Origin: Gammaproteobacteria bacterium
GTDB taxonomy: Bacteria > Pseudomonadota > Gammaproteobacteria > Pseudomonadales > Azotimanducaceae
NCBI GenBank assembly: GCA_002690865.1
Contig: NZGG01000019.1
Location: forward strand, 60,036-124,035
Direction of reading: 5' to 3'
Length of the DNA: 64,000 nucleotides
Below are positions 36,242 through 46,370 of this stretch, piece after piece (the first letter of the stretch is position 1; each line of letters begins with the position of its first letter). Under the pieces are notes generated by a model that saw nothing but the letters and a program-made list of their open reading frames with translations, ran no database searches and was not told where the DNA came from. The position numbers were made by a program, and so were the translations under genes.

Positions 36242-38089
36242 ATGAGAATTCTGTTATCAATATCTTTATTGGTTTTTTGTTGTGGGGATGTTTTGTCCAC
36301 CACGTACGATGGTGTTGTTGGAAAGCACGGTCTCGCGATGCATGGGGAAGTGAAATATCGATCGAACTTCCAATCATTCGAATATGTTAATTCAAAAGCA
36401 CCTAAGAAGGGTACGCTTCGACTACACAGCATAGGAACTTTTGACAGCTTCAATAGCTTTATCGTCAAAGGCAATCCCGTAGCCAATATCGACCTTATCT
36501 ACAATACTCTAACAACGAGCTCTGCCGATGAACCCTTCAGCCAATATGGCGAGCTAGCAGACGCTATCTATATGCCCAAGGATCGGTCATGGGTCGCATT
36601 CAAATTAAGACCTGAAGCAAGATGGCACGATGGAGAAAAAGTATCAGTAGATGATGTTATTTGGACATTTAACATACTAGTCGCAGAAGGTACGCCCTTT
36701 TTCCGTTTTTATTATGAAAATGTTCAGGATGTCATTAAAGTGGGTGAGAACATCGTCCGCTTCAACTTCAAAAATAGTGAAAATCGTGAACTCCCGCTCA
36801 TTCTAGGACAACTAGTAGTCTTACCTAAACATTATTGGGAAGAACGTGACTTCAATAAAACGACTCTTGAACCACCACTTGGCTCCGGCCCCTATCGAGT
36901 AAAAAAATTCGAACCAGGCAGATCCCTCACTTTGGAAAGAAATCGCGACTATTGGGGGGCAGATATCCCTTCTCATAAAGGGAAATTCAATTTTAATGAG
37001 ATTCGAATCGATTATTATCGTGATAATGATATTTCTTTAGAGGCATTTAAGTCTGGAGAGTATGACTATCGTTTAGAGAATTCGTCAAAAAACTGGGCCA
37101 CTGGATATGATATACCTGCAGTAGCAAACGGTCTCATCACACAAAAGCTGTTCGAGCACAATCGGCCAGCAGGAATGCAAGGGTTTATTTATAATACTCG
37201 TCGTCCGATTTTTAAAGATGTTCGCGTTCGACAAGCTCTCGCTCTTGCCTTTGATTTTGAATGGTCAAATCAGAATCTGTTTTATGGCCAGTACACTCAA
37301 TCGAGGAGTTATTTTGATAATTCAGAACTGGCCGCTGTGGGCCTTCCGAGTAACGAAGAGCTCGAACTTCTAGATCCATTGAAAGAAGACTTACCTCGGG
37401 ACCTTTTTATATCGAGTTATTCGCCACCAAAAGGTGGTGGTCCAAGAGCTATGCGATCGAATCTGCGTAAAGCAAACCAGCTACTCAATGAGGCTGGTTG
37501 GATTATCGACGATGGTAAACGAATCCACCCAGAAACAAGCAAATCCTTCGAGTTTGAGGTTTTACTAGTTCAGCCTGGCTTCGAACGCATAGTCCTGCCA
37601 TTTACCCGATATCTCGATAAACTCGGCATAGAAGCGACAGTCAGAACGGTCGACACTTCCCAATATCGACAGCGACTAAACACCTACGACTTCGATATGA
37701 TCGTCTCTAGCTTTGGGCAATCTCTCTCCCCTGGAAATGAACAAAGATCATTCTGGGGCTCCAATACCGCTGCAATGGAAGGAGGTCGAAATTATATTGG
37801 CATTTCAAATCCAGCAATCGATATTTTGGTAGAACATATTGTCGAAGCGCAAGATAGAAAAGAACTGGTCACGGCAACTCGAAGTCTTGATCGTGCCCTT
37901 CAGTGGGGCCATTGGGTTATTCCGCATTGGCATATTGCCTACGACAGAATTGCATTCTGGGATAAATTTGGACGGCCAGCAAGCACACCACCAAATGGAG
38001 TTCAGCTAATGAATTGGTGGATTGATGAAGGGAAAGCATCGAACCTTTCGAACAAACTCGAGTCAGAGATATCTTCTCTTAGCCGTTAA
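36242..38089 (+). CDS. yejA: oligopeptide-type ABC transporter substrate-binding protein (YejA-like)
   Basis: A 615-residue extracytoplasmic solute-binding protein family 5 member with a signal peptide ([19 protein letters not shown]). The sequence [33 protein letters not shown] is typical of Yej[53 protein letters not shown] and [30 protein letters not shown] are family 5 hallmarks. YejABEF imports peptides, including microcin C in E. coli. The ATG follows GGTGAGGGT. It heads the yejA-yejB-yejE operon and is divergent from urtA, sharing the 346-bp regulatory gap. Confidence 0.92.
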   Translation: MRILLSISLLVFCCGDVLSTTYDGVVGKHGLAMHGEVKYRSNFQSFEYVNSKAPKKGTLRLHSIGTFDSFNSFIVKGNPVANIDLIYNTLTTSSADEPFSQYGELADAIYMPKDRSWVAFKLRPEARWHDGEKVSVDDVIWTFNILVAEGTPFFRFYYENVQDVIKVGENIVRFNFKNSENRELPLILGQLVVLPKHYWEERDFNKTTLEPPLGSGPYRVKKFEPGRSLTLERNRDYWGADIPSHKGKFNFNEIRIDYYRDNDISLEAFKSGEYDYRLENSSKNWATGYDIPAVANGLITQKLFEHNRPAGMQGFIYNTRRPIFKDVRVRQALALAFDFEWSNQNLFYGQYTQSRSYFDNSELAAVGLPSNEELELLDPLKEDLPRDLFISSYSPPKGGGPRAMRSNLRKANQLLNEAGWIIDDGKRIHPETSKSFEFEVLLVQPGFERIVLPFTRYLDKLGIEATVRTVDTSQYRQRLNTYDFDMIVSSFGQSLSPGNEQRSFWGSNTAAMEGGRNYIGISNPAIDILVEHIVEAQDRKELVTATRSLDRALQWGHWVIPHWHIAYDRIAFWDKFGRPASTPPNGVQLMNWWIDEGKASNLSNKLESEISSLSR

Positions 38090-38093
38090 TATA

Positions 38094-39203
38094 ATGTATC
38101 CCTACATTCTTAGACGCCTACTCCTCATAATTCCAACACTTCTTGGCATAATGGTTATCAACTTCATGGTGATCCAGTTTGTACCCGGGGGACCGGTAGA
38201 GCAAATGATCGCACAATTAACAGGAGATAATGTAGAGGCGACTGCGCGCTTTGGTGGAGGATCCCCTCAGGAGACGAGAGATACGTCTCAGTTCATCGAG
38301 CTTGGGTCCTCAACGAACTCACGTTATCGTGGCGCGCAAGGTTTACCTCCGGATCTAATACTAGAAATTGAGGAACAATTTGGATTAGATAAACCCGCGC
38401 ACGAACGATTCCTAATAATGATTGGAAATTATGTAAGATTTGATTTCGGTGATAGTTATTTCCAAGATCGGTCGGTCGCCCAACTTTTAATAGATAAACT
38501 TCCTGTATCAATCTCACTGGGACTGTGGACAACCTTATTGGTTTATCTCATCTCCATTCCTTTGGGTATAGCGAAAGCAGTTCGGGATGGTTCGCGTTTT
38601 GATGTTTGGACATCTGGGCTAGTTATATTTGGTAATGCTATTCCGGGATTTCTTTTTGCCATCCTGTTGATAATTCTATTTGCGGGGGGACGCTATCTTG
38701 ACTGGTTCCCTCTAAGAGGACTCGTTTCCTCAGGATGGGATACCATGAACTGGTTTCAGCAAATTCTAGACTACTTTTGGCATCTAGCACTCCCTATCCT
38801 TAGCATGGTGATTGGAGGTTTTGCCGGATTAACCATGCTAACTAAAAATTCTTTTATAGAGGAAATAAACAAACAATATGTCATTACCGCTCGGGCCAAA
38901 GGCTTGACCGAGCAAAGGACGCTCTATGGCCATATTTTTAGGAATGCTATGCTAATAGTTATCGCAGGTTTTCCATCAGCTTTCATCGGCATCTTTTTTA
39001 CAGGATCCCTGCTCACTGAAGTCATTTTTTCTCTTGACGGTATTGGTTTGCTAGGGTTTGAGGCCGCTCTGACCAGGGATTACCCCGTAATGTTTGGCAC
39101 TCTATTCTTATTTACGCTACTCGGTCTTTTAATGGGTATCATCAGTGACGTTATGTATCATCTCGTCGATCCAAGAATTGATTTCGATAGCAGAGAAACC
39201 TAA
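38094..39203 (+). CDS. yejB: oligopeptide-type ABC transporter permease (YejB-like)
   Basis: The inner-membrane permease has about 369 residues. I chose ATG 38094 ([20 protein letters not shown]), 4 bp after the yejA stop, instead of the track's 38022, which lies inside yejA. The DppB/OppB pattern is seen: first helix, a long periplasmic insert typical of YejB (about residues 40-95), [10 protein letters not shown], and the EAA loop [23 protein letters not shown]. The C terminus is [10 protein letters not shown]. Confidence 0.93.
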   Translation: MYPYILRRLLLIIPTLLGIMVINFMVIQFVPGGPVEQMIAQLTGDNVEATARFGGGSPQETRDTSQFIELGSSTNSRYRGAQGLPPDLILEIEEQFGLDKPAHERFLIMIGNYVRFDFGDSYFQDRSVAQLLIDKLPVSISLGLWTTLLVYLISIPLGIAKAVRDGSRFDVWTSGLVIFGNAIPGFLFAILLIILFAGGRYLDWFPLRGLVSSGWDTMNWFQQILDYFWHLALPILSMVIGGFAGLTMLTKNSFIEEINKQYVITARAKGLTEQRTLYGHIFRNAMLIVIAGFPSAFIGIFFTGSLLTEVIFSLDGIGLLGFEAALTRDYPVMFGTLFLFTLLGLLMGIISDVMYHLVDPRIDFDSRET

Positions 39204-39205
39204 GG

Positions 39206-40261
39206 ATGATAGGACAAAATTCAAAGTTCTTTGGTTTTCAGATATCTTCAGTAACCCAACGTCGTATTGATAATTTCAAACGAAATCGTCGGGGTTATTG
39301 GTCAATGTGGATATTCCTAGTGCTATTCGTTGTGAGTTTATTCGCAGAATTAGTGGCGAATGACAAACCGCTATTGGTCTCCTTCGAGGGAAATCTCTAT
39401 TTCCCAACATTTATTTCGTATCCTGAAACCGAGTTTGACGGAGATTTTGAAACCGAGGCAGATTATCGAGACGAATTCGTAGCGGAACTTATTGAAGCAA
39501 AAGGCTGGATGTTTTGGCCATTAGTCCACTTTAGCTACGATACAATTAACTATGAACTTCCCTCGCCAGCACCTGCACCACCCAATCCGGTAAATTGGTT
39601 GGGCACCGATGATCAGGGTCGAGATGTTGTAGCTCGATTGATATACGGTTTTCGAATTTCAGTTCTATTCGGACTAATCCTAACAATATTAAGTGCTTTA
39701 ATCGGTGTGACGTTAGGAGCCATTCAAGGCTTTTATGGCGGGTTGACAGACCTAATAGGCCAACGATTCATAGAAATTTGGTCAGGCATGCCAATTCTTT
39801 ATTTACTAATTATTGTGGCGAGCGTCATAACACCAAACTTTTGGTGGCTTTTAGGACTAATGCTCTTATTTTCTTGGATGGGTTTTGTGGGTGTTGTTCG
39901 AGCAGAATTCTTACGAGCCAGGAATCTGGACTTTGTCCGAGCTGCCCGGGCACTTGGTGCAAGCGACAGAGTCTTAATCTGGCGTCATGTGTTACCCAAT
40001 GCTATGGTTGCAACTATAACGTTTATGCCATTTACGCTATCAGCATCCATTACAACTCTAACATCTCTAGATTTTCTTGGATTTGGTCTTCCGCCAGGTT
40101 CACCATCTCTAGGTGAGCTTCTTAATCAGGGAAAGTCGAATCTACATGCACCATGGTTAGGTATCTCGGGATTTTTTGTCATCGCAATAATGCTTAGCCT
40201 CCTCGTATTCATGGGTGAATCTATAAGAGATGCTTTTGACCCCAGAAAAGTCTACAACTAA
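39206..40261 (+). CDS. yejE: oligopeptide-type ABC transporter permease (YejE-like)
   Basis: A 351-residue DppC/OppC-like permease that starts 3 bp after yejB. The N terminus QRRIDNFKRNRRGYWSMWIFLVLFVVSLFAELVAND is the YejE pattern. It is followed by a long periplasmic stretch (FISYPETEFDGDFETEADYRD) before WLGTDDQGRDVVARLIYGFRIS and the EAA loop ARALGASDRVLIWRHVLPNAM. The C terminus is ESIRDAFDPRK. No ATPase gene follows, unlike E. coli yejABEF; the likely partner is at 18.4-20.1 kb. Confidence 0.93.
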   Translation: MIGQNSKFFGFQISSVTQRRIDNFKRNRRGYWSMWIFLVLFVVSLFAELVANDKPLLVSFEGNLYFPTFISYPETEFDGDFETEADYRDEFVAELIEAKGWMFWPLVHFSYDTINYELPSPAPAPPNPVNWLGTDDQGRDVVARLIYGFRISVLFGLILTILSALIGVTLGAIQGFYGGLTDLIGQRFIEIWSGMPILYLLIIVASVITPNFWWLLGLMLLFSWMGFVGVVRAEFLRARNLDFVRAARALGASDRVLIWRHVLPNAMVATITFMPFTLSASITTLTSLDFLGFGLPPGSPSLGELLNQGKSNLHAPWLGISGFFVIAIMLSLLVFMGESIRDAFDPRKVYN

Positions 40262-40327
40262 ACCTTTTTTCCATCGTCAAGCATTGAGTCGAGATATATC
40301 ATAAATTAATTTATTTAGAGAAAAAGT

Positions 40328-41065
40328 ATGGAATCCATTATTAAATTGCTTAAATCACACACTAGTATTCGCAAATTTAAAAAACAACCTATCGAGGAAT
40401 CTCTTCTACTCAGTCTGATAGAAGCTGGACAGAGTGCTGCCACATCAAGTTTTTTGCAAGGAACAACAGTCATTCGTATTCAAAACATGGAAACTCGTGG
40501 CAAAATCGCTGACCTTTGTGGTGGACAAACATACGTGGGGAGTGCAGCAGAGTTTCTTGTGTTCTGCGCTGATTTAAAAAGATCTAAGAGTTGCTGTAAC
40601 AAGCACAAAGTTGAGTTCAATGGAGACTATACAGAACAATTTATCATAGCTACAGTTGATGTGGCATTGATGGCGCAAAGCATGGTGGCCGCAGCAGAAA
40701 GCTGCGGAATTGGGATTTGCTATATTGGGGCAATTCGTAACGATCCACAAAAGATAACGGAACTACTGAATATACCCAAACACGTCTACCCTGTCTTCGG
40801 ACTGTGTCTTGGCTACCCGGATCAAGCACCCGAAGTAAAGCCAAGGCTTCCTCTCGAGGTTGTGTTAAAAAATGAAGTCTACGAAGACCTTGAGGATAAC
40901 GCACTTATTGAGGACTACGATTCTAAAATAGAGGAATATTACGGAGAAAGAAGTGGTGGCGGACACGGAACGCCTTGGACTGCACAAATCGCCGGACTTC
41001 TATCGACTAAATCAAGACCGCATATGCGAGCCTTTCTCGCCAAGCAGGGTTTTAATTTTAAATAG
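40328..41065 (+). CDS. NADPH-dependent nitroreductase/flavin reductase (NfsA/Frp type)
   Basis: A 245-residue FMN-binding oxidoreductase. The N-terminal SHTSIRKFKKQPIEESLLLSLIEAGQSAATSSFLQGTTVIRI, the SCGIGICYIGAIRNDPQKITELL core and VFGLCLGYPDQAPEVKPRLPLEVVLKNE fit the NfsA/Frp subgroup of nitroreductases. These are homodimers that reduce flavins, quinones or nitro compounds with NADPH. The start is ATG 40328. It is a single gene convergent with the acyl-CoA ligase gene, with only 3 bp between stops. Confidence 0.88.
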   Translation: MESIIKLLKSHTSIRKFKKQPIEESLLLSLIEAGQSAATSSFLQGTTVIRIQNMETRGKIADLCGGQTYVGSAAEFLVFCADLKRSKSCCNKHKVEFNGDYTEQFIIATVDVALMAQSMVAAAESCGIGICYIGAIRNDPQKITELLNIPKHVYPVFGLCLGYPDQAPEVKPRLPLEVVLKNEVYEDLEDNALIEDYDSKIEEYYGERSGGGHGTPWTAQIAGLLSTKSRPHMRAFLAKQGFNFK

Positions 41066-41068
41066 GAA

Positions 41069-42517
41069 CTACATACGCTCTTCGCGTAACGCATTCCTGC
41101 GAACCTTGCCTGCATCATCACGCAACGGTTCGTTAACGAGTTCAATAGACCGAGGTATCTTGTAGCGTACCAAACGCTCAGCCAAGTGACTAAGCAACTC
41201 TTGCTCAGTAACTATCTCGTCTGCTATATCGACAATCGCGTGAACAGTATTACCCAAGTCTTCATCAGGAAGACCAATCACCGCTGATGAACGAACGCCT
41301 TTTAGAGAATCGATAGCAGCCTCAACTTCAGCAGGATAAATATTTGCACCGCCAGAGAGAATCATATCAGTAAGACGATCTGACAAATAAAGATAACCAT
41401 CCTCGTCGAAATACCCCAGATCACCAAGCGATTCAAACCCACCCTGTATAGACTTCGCTTCAGCACCGATATAACGATAGGTCGATCCAGGACCTGCCTT
41501 TGGTCGGATATAAATTTCACCGACTTTACCAAATGGAAGTTGCTTACCGTCTTTATCAAGAATAATAATTTCACACGTTTCATTTGGCCTTCCTACCGAT
41601 CCTTTGTGCTCAAGCCATTCTTCACCAGTTATTCTTGTGCCGCCAACACCTTCTGTTCCACCGTATAATTCAAGAATGACATTAGCACCAAGCCAATTAA
41701 TAAACGCCTCTTTGAGCCACGTCGGGCATGGGGCTGCCAAATGCCATAATGTGCGCAAAGAAGAGACGTCATATGAAGTACGCATATCTGTAGGCAAATT
41801 CCAAATACGCTGCATCATCGTGGGAACTAAATAAACAGTATCGATCTTCTCTTCTTGGAATATTCTCAGGGTCTGTTCAGCATCAAATCTTGTTGTAATC
41901 GTCACCTGGTTTCCTCTGAACATGGCTATCATCGCCCACATAAAAGGGCCATTGTGATATAGGGGTCCAGGAATAAGTACAGATCCTTGTTGCCGGAAGC
42001 GGAACTGATCATCATCAATATCCCACTCTGACGGAATAGTAGTTACTATTAACTTTGGGCGACCCGTACTACCACCAGATGTCATTGCTTTATAGGACCT
42101 CGCAGTCACTTCTGGTAAAGGATCATCTCCAAAAAGAGGATCTGAAAGGAAGCCAGCCTCCAGCGTGGTAAATTTGGGATGATCTTCCGGAGAAGTACCA
42201 AGCACCAAACTTGGATTAGCAAGTTCAATAATTTGCGTACGCTCAAATACTGGTAATTTTGCAGAGACGGGTTGAGGCGTGGCACCGAGTTTCCATATAG
42301 CGTAACACGCTTGAAAAAACTCGATACCATTGGGCAGAGCAACGGTCACAAAATCATTCTTCTTAACCCCTATCGAAGCGTATGCTCTCGCCAATCGATT
42401 GGTAGTCTTCTCAAGACCATGCCACGTAATGCATTCATGATCATGCTTAATAGCAGTCTCATCTGGCTGCTTAGCAGCCCAAAATGCAAGAATTCGAGAG
42501 AGGGAAATAATATTCAT
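41069..42517 (-). CDS. AMP-dependent acyl-CoA synthetase/ligase
   Basis: The 482-residue ANL-superfamily ligase would activate a carboxylic acid to an acyl-AMP and then to its CoA thioester. It has the P-loop-like TSGGSTGRPKLIVT, LYGGTEGVGGT, the hinge DLGYFDEDGYLYLSDRLTDMILSGGANIYPAEVE and the catalytic lysine region DDAGKVRR near the C terminus. At 482 residues it is on the short side of the family. Similarity by eye is to bile-acid- or aromatic-acid-type ligases, but the substrate is unassigned. The truncated luciferase-like gene lies 44 bp upstream on the same strand and may be co-transcribed. Confidence 0.88.
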   Translation of the reverse strand: MNIISLSRILAFWAAKQPDETAIKHDHECITWHGLEKTTNRLARAYASIGVKKNDFVTVALPNGIEFFQACYAIWKLGATPQPVSAKLPVFERTQIIELANPSLVLGTSPEDHPKFTTLEAGFLSDPLFGDDPLPEVTARSYKAMTSGGSTGRPKLIVTTIPSEWDIDDDQFRFRQQGSVLIPGPLYHNGPFMWAMIAMFRGNQVTITTRFDAEQTLRIFQEEKIDTVYLVPTMMQRIWNLPTDMRTSYDVSSLRTLWHLAAPCPTWLKEAFINWLGANVILELYGGTEGVGGTRITGEEWLEHKGSVGRPNETCEIIILDKDGKQLPFGKVGEIYIRPKAGPGSTYRYIGAEAKSIQGGFESLGDLGYFDEDGYLYLSDRLTDMILSGGANIYPAEVEAAIDSLKGVRSSAVIGLPDEDLGNTVHAIVDIADEIVTEQELLSHLAERLVRYKIPRSIELVNEPLRDDAGKVRRNALREERM

Positions 42518-42561
42518 ATAAAAATGTCCTAGAATTAATTGGCAAGATCACCAATATCGCC

Positions 42562-42822
42562 TCAAATTCTTTTGAGCTCATCAATGTGCGTTTCTGGCGT
42601 CAAACCCAGTCCCATACAGCCCACCACCGAATGCATTACCCCCATTTTTGCAACAGCCTTTACTCGTTCTCTCTGACGTTTCCGACCTGTCCGAAACATA
42701 TGGCATTCTATCCCGATGGTTTCGGGATCACGACCATGCTCTTCTGCAGCGCGTCGCACAGTCTCAATATCCTCCCTAAGCTTAGGATGAAAAAATGGGA
42801 ACCTCTGCTCTTCACTCAACAT
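42562..42822 (-). pseudogene. truncated luciferase-like monooxygenase, C-terminal remnant
   Basis: An 86-residue open frame (FFHPKLREDIETVRRAAEEHGRDPETIGIECH ... THIDELKRI) corresponds to the last part of an LLM-family flavin monooxygenase, whose normal length is about 300. The TIM-barrel start and cofactor site are missing. It nevertheless has an ATG with GGAG 7 bases upstream, so a short protein could still be made. It precedes the acyl-CoA ligase on the same strand. A complete LLM gene exists at 17.4 kb, but the two do not look like close copies. Confidence 0.6.
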
Positions 42823-42893
42823 ATTTTAGCTCCAGATATACTTAAAATGTAATACCCAAAGAAGAACAATCGGCATAGTTACTAGTTCGATTT

Positions 42894-43955
42894 TTACTGT
42901 GAAAAAATTCTGCCATAACGATCATAGCGTGAAAGGAATTGCCAAATGGTACTCGGCGCATCTACATCAGCTTCATTCTCTAACGGCCACCGATGAGCCA
43001 ACCCGTCAAGCAGATAGAGTATTATCTCCGTATCATTTTGACAATCCAAATACGATGTCTGTGAGCCTCCTAACTTATCGTTAGTTAAATCAGGTAATAT
43101 TTGGATCTCTGGTACTTCATTACATCTATTGTTTTGCCTCCAGTAGTCCATAACCTCGTCGATTGATTTCATAGTTTGATTCCCCAGATAGGGCACAACT
43201 TCGTCGTGACTACCATGAATCTGCATAATGGATATAGGTCGATCGGGTTCGCAAGAGTTATAGGTTTCTGGAGTCATTGATCCGGTAACAGATGCAACGG
43301 CCGCAATTTTTTCACTCAGATTACATGCTAGGTGATAACTCATAAAACCTCCATTTGACATGCCTGTAGAATAAATGCGGTCAGTATCTATGCGATAATT
43401 CACAGTCATAAAATCTATAATATCGTTGATAAATCCGACATCATCGGAAGTACTGCCGCGCGTCCATCCACCCACATTCCAATGTGTAGTACCTGCCGAT
43501 TTTAATATAGAACCTTGGGGGAAAATTGCTATAAAACCCTCTTTACTAGCAACCTCCTTAAAGCCTGTGTATCTCATGTGAAAGACCGCGGTACTTCCAT
43601 AACCATGGAGGCTGAATAATAGAGGCTGGTAATCTACAGTATTACTATAAGTTTTTGGTATGAAAATATAAAAAATTCGATCAAGTTCATCATTAATCGC
43701 AATGCAACGTTTGATGCTTGCTTCAACCTCTACTTGGCCATCTACAATTATGGTTTCAGAAGGAAGATCCTCACAGTCAGGTTCGAGCATTATTTTTCTG
43801 CTATCTTCTTCAGAAGTAGTAGTTAATTTAGGCGTTTCCCTTTCCAAAATTTGAGGACTAGAACCAGACTCTGTTGAGCCACCTCCACAAGAGGTAATAA
43901 AAAATAGTGTGAGAAAAATTACGATAGGTTCACTTAATAATTTCTTCCCGAACAA
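42894..43955 (-). CDS. PHB depolymerase-family esterase, lipoprotein
   Basis: The 353-residue protein begins with a lipoprotein signal (VIFLTLFFITSC, lipobox ITSC, Cys near 23) and a Gly/Ser-rich linker, so it is probably anchored in the outer membrane or periplasm. The esterase domain has LLFSLHGYGSTAVFHMRYTGF (oxyanion region), nucleophile motif TGMSNGGFMSYHLAC, MQIHGSHDEVVPYLGN (Asp) and DGLAHRWP (His). These match the LpqC/polyhydroxybutyrate depolymerase and feruloyl esterase-like family. The start is a TTG with GGAT upstream. The substrate could be a polyester or acylated polysaccharide. Confidence 0.82.
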   Translation of the reverse strand: MFGKKLLSEPIVIFLTLFFITSCGGGSTESGSSPQILERETPKLTTTSEEDSRKIMLEPDCEDLPSETIIVDGQVEVEASIKRCIAINDELDRIFYIFIPKTYSNTVDYQPLLFSLHGYGSTAVFHMRYTGFKEVASKEGFIAIFPQGSILKSAGTTHWNVGGWTRGSTSDDVGFINDIIDFMTVNYRIDTDRIYSTGMSNGGFMSYHLACNLSEKIAAVASVTGSMTPETYNSCEPDRPISIMQIHGSHDEVVPYLGNQTMKSIDEVMDYWRQNNRCNEVPEIQILPDLTNDKLGGSQTSYLDCQNDTEIILYLLDGLAHRWPLENEADVDAPSTIWQFLSRYDRYGRIFSQ

Positions 43956-44016
43956 GATATCCAGCCAACAAATGAAAGGAGAAATAGAATACCACGGAAG
44001 ATATGCAACGGTGCGA

Positions 44017-44460
44017 CTACATTCGTGACGAATAATCCCAACTAGAAATCCAATCAGGTCTCAGCTCAATCAAGACTTCCTTATCCGCGCGATTCATCAA
44101 CCAATTAGCGAGATCATTATTTGTGTCACCGAGATATCGATCAATTAACACCTGGAGCGTTTCTTTCGCATTATCTTTACCAAGAGTGACCTGAGCTTGT
44201 CCCCTAACCCCTCTATACGGCGTATTATTAGTTGATATCTCAAAAGCACACTTAGACGTTTTCTGTAGTATTTGTGAGAGACGACTAGAGCCCTGGGTGG
44301 CACCCATAATAATCTGAGAACCCTGATCAAACTTAAACCATATTGAACAAATCAGAGGACAATTATCAGCATTCGCCGCGATCCGCATCGGAACTTCTAT
44401 AGAGTTCAAAAAAGAAAAAATTTCTCGCTCCTTCCAACTACTACTTCTTAGAACTTTCAT
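44017..44460 (-). CDS. pyridoxamine 5'-phosphate oxidase-like flavin-binding protein
   Basis: A 147-residue small split-barrel protein. EIFSFLNSIEVPMRIAANADNCPLICSIWFKFDQGSQIIMGATQGSSRL, then KCAFEISTNNTPYRGVRGQAQVTLG and a late WISSWDYS, follow the PNPOx-like pattern of FMN- or F420-binding proteins. It starts 36 bp after the NYN-domain gene on the same strand and may belong to that transcript. The activity is unknown; general PNPOx-like proteins include heme- and biliverdin-acting enzymes. Confidence 0.68.
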   Translation of the reverse strand: MKVLRSSSWKEREIFSFLNSIEVPMRIAANADNCPLICSIWFKFDQGSQIIMGATQGSSRLSQILQKTSKCAFEISTNNTPYRGVRGQAQVTLGKDNAKETLQVLIDRYLGDTNNDLANWLMNRADKEVLIELRPDWISSWDYSSRM

Positions 44461-44496
44461 ACTAGATAAATACCATAGCTTCTATAAAAATCTACG

Positions 44497-44976
44497 TTAA
44501 TTCAGCAAAAGTTCTTGCTTGATAGGATGGAAAAAGCTTGAAGCATCAATCAGGCTCTGTGCAGTTAGCGAAGCGACACCGTAGACTTCCGCAGTCACAC
44601 CGTAAGATTGTTTAATTTTATCAAGCAACAATGCGAAATCTCCATCTCCAGACAAAAGAATAACGGTATCCAGTTTTTTTCTTACGGACTCGAGTACATC
44701 AATTGTTATGCCCACATCCCAATCACCTTTTGCTGAGCCATCTCTCCTCTGAATGTAGGACTTTAGTTTAACTGTAAAACCTATCTGACGTAATGCCTCT
44801 TGGAATCTGATTTGTTTTTCATGACCTCGGTCAATCGCGTAGGCATTCGCAATCGTGATATTTCCCTCTTCACTCAAACGTCGCCAAAGTTCTCTATAGT
44901 TAAATTGTCTATTATAAATATCCTTCGTTGTGTAGTAGATATTCTGCACATCAACAAACACGCCAATATTTTTCAT
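44497..44976 (-). CDS. NYN (PIN-like)-domain putative ribonuclease, LabA/DUF88 type
   Basis: A 159-residue protein made almost entirely of a NYN domain. The acidic metal-binding residues of the PIN-like fold are visible in NIGVFVDVQNIYY, KGDWDVGITIDVLE and VILLSGDGDFALLLDKI, and TAEVYGVASLTAQSLIDASSFFHPI closes the domain. Such proteins are predicted metal-dependent RNases; LabA of cyanobacteria acts in circadian output. It starts 12 bp downstream of the RhlE-type helicase gene, which suggests a joint role in RNA turnover. Confidence 0.85.
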   Translation of the reverse strand: MKNIGVFVDVQNIYYTTKDIYNRQFNYRELWRRLSEEGNITIANAYAIDRGHEKQIRFQEALRQIGFTVKLKSYIQRRDGSAKGDWDVGITIDVLESVRKKLDTVILLSGDGDFALLLDKIKQSYGVTAEVYGVASLTAQSLIDASSFFHPIKQELLLN

Positions 44977-44988
44977 AGCAATTTTCTT

Positions 44989-46299
44989 CTAGCGCCCGCC
45001 AGCCGCTCGCTGATTATTCCCTCTATCTGAATTAGACTTAGGCGGTCGAGATCGTCCATAGTACTTTTTTCTCTTACTATTTCTGCCGCGACTATTCACA
45101 CTTTCTTCCGGTCTTCTAATCCTACTTTTATGTCCCACACTCGGAATAGCACGTGATTCTGGTAAAATATTCAGAGGCTCAAATCCTTCAAGCTCTTTTC
45201 TAACGATTTGTTGTTTAATCAGAACCTCAATATCTCGGAGTTGTTTTATTTCGTCGGCTGATACTAAGGAAACTGCTTCTCCTTCAAGTCCCGCCCTACC
45301 GGTTCGACCTATACGGTGGACATAATCTTCTGAGACCTGAGGAAGATCAAAATTAACAACGCGAGGTAATTGCGCGATATCAAGACCTCTTGCAGCAATG
45401 TCCGTCGCGACTAAGATATCAACATTGCCAAGTTTAAAATCATTTAGTGCTTTCGTGCGCTGAGACTGACTTTTATTTCCATGAATAGCCAAAGCTCGAA
45501 TATTATCCTTAGCCAGCATCCTTACTAATCTATTCGCTCCGTGTTTTGTTCTACTAAAAACTAGAACCTGATGCCAACCTTCTTCTCTTATCAAATGACT
45601 TAGTAACTTCGTTTTTTGCGATTTATCAACAGGATACACATATTGCTTAACCGTATCCGCAGCTGTATTTTCCACAGCCACATCGACCTGCACAGGATTA
45701 CGCAGCATAGTCTTAGCTAATTTTCTTATGTCCTTGGCAAAGGTCGCAGAAAAAAGTAATGACTGTTTGTTATTAGGTATATATCTCTGGATACGCTTGA
45801 TATCGGGTAAGAAACCCATATCTAACATCCGATCTGCCTCATCTAGCACCAGTATTTCGATATCGCTGAAATCAACAGCATCCTGGTTATAAAGATCACA
45901 GAGTCGTCCTGGTGTCGCTACTAAAATATCAACGCCCTGACTAAGCTTTCGGATCTGTGGACCAATTTTTACACCACCAAATACCACAGCAGATCTAACT
46001 GACAAATATTTCCCGTAACTCGTTACACTTCCATGAATTTGAGCCGCCAACTCCCGAGTTGGAGTGATGATAAGCACTTTGGGATTTTTACTTACCTTTG
46101 TGGTCTTACTTAATAATTGTAAAATTGGTAGGGTGAAGGCCGCCGTTTTTCCAGTTCCTGTCTGCGCAGAAGCCATGAGATCTGCACGTTTGAGAACTGT
46201 TTCTATTGCTGCAGTCTGAATAGGCGTTGGGTTCACATACCCTTTTTCACGGATAGCGCGCATGATTGGTTTGATTAAACCAAGATCGTCAAATGTCAT
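44989..46299 (-). CDS. rhlE: DEAD-box RNA helicase, RhlE type
   Basis: A 436-residue ATP-dependent RNA helicase. [26 protein letters not shown] (Q motif), [13 protein letters not shown] (I), PTRELAAQI (Ia), [13 protein letters not shown] (II), LFSATF (III), [14 protein letters not shown] (IV), [11 protein letters not shown] (V) and [10 protein letters not shown] (VI) are all present. A basic tail rich in Arg, Lys and Ser follows. The short core plus basic tail is the RhlE layout, which in E. coli acts in ribosome assembly and RNA decay. The ATG follows CAGGAAT. Upstream is a long leader with a strong hairpin. Confidence 0.93.
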   Translation of the reverse strand: MTFDDLGLIKPIMRAIREKGYVNPTPIQTAAIETVLKRADLMASAQTGTGKTAAFTLPILQLLSKTTKVSKNPKVLIITPTRELAAQIHGSVTSYGKYLSVRSAVVFGGVKIGPQIRKLSQGVDILVATPGRLCDLYNQDAVDFSDIEILVLDEADRMLDMGFLPDIKRIQRYIPNNKQSLLFSATFAKDIRKLAKTMLRNPVQVDVAVENTAADTVKQYVYPVDKSQKTKLLSHLIREEGWHQVLVFSRTKHGANRLVRMLAKDNIRALAIHGNKSQSQRTKALNDFKLGNVDILVATDIAARGLDIAQLPRVVNFDLPQVSEDYVHRIGRTGRAGLEGEAVSLVSADEIKQLRDIEVLIKQQIVRKELEGFEPLNILPESRAIPSVGHKSRIRRPEESVNSRGRNSKRKKYYGRSRPPKSNSDRGNNQRAAGGR

Positions 46300-46338
46300 A
46301 GTTATTCCTGTAGGCTCGTTTTTAACTTGCCTGCTTAT

Positions 46339-46370
46339 GCAAACGAAGAATAAATATTATTCTCGCTTGC
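46339..46370 (-). promoter_or_regulatory. strong stem-loop in the rhlE 5' leader
   Basis: In the rhlE sense the RNA reads GCAAGCGAGAATAA-TAT-TTATTCTTCGTTTGC. It forms about 14 pairs with one G-U wobble and one bulged U. On the opposite strand the wobble becomes an A-C mismatch, so the fold is better in the rhlE transcript. It ends 40 nt before the start codon. It could be a cold- or autoregulation element; no U-tract follows, so it is not a simple terminator. Confidence 0.5.
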
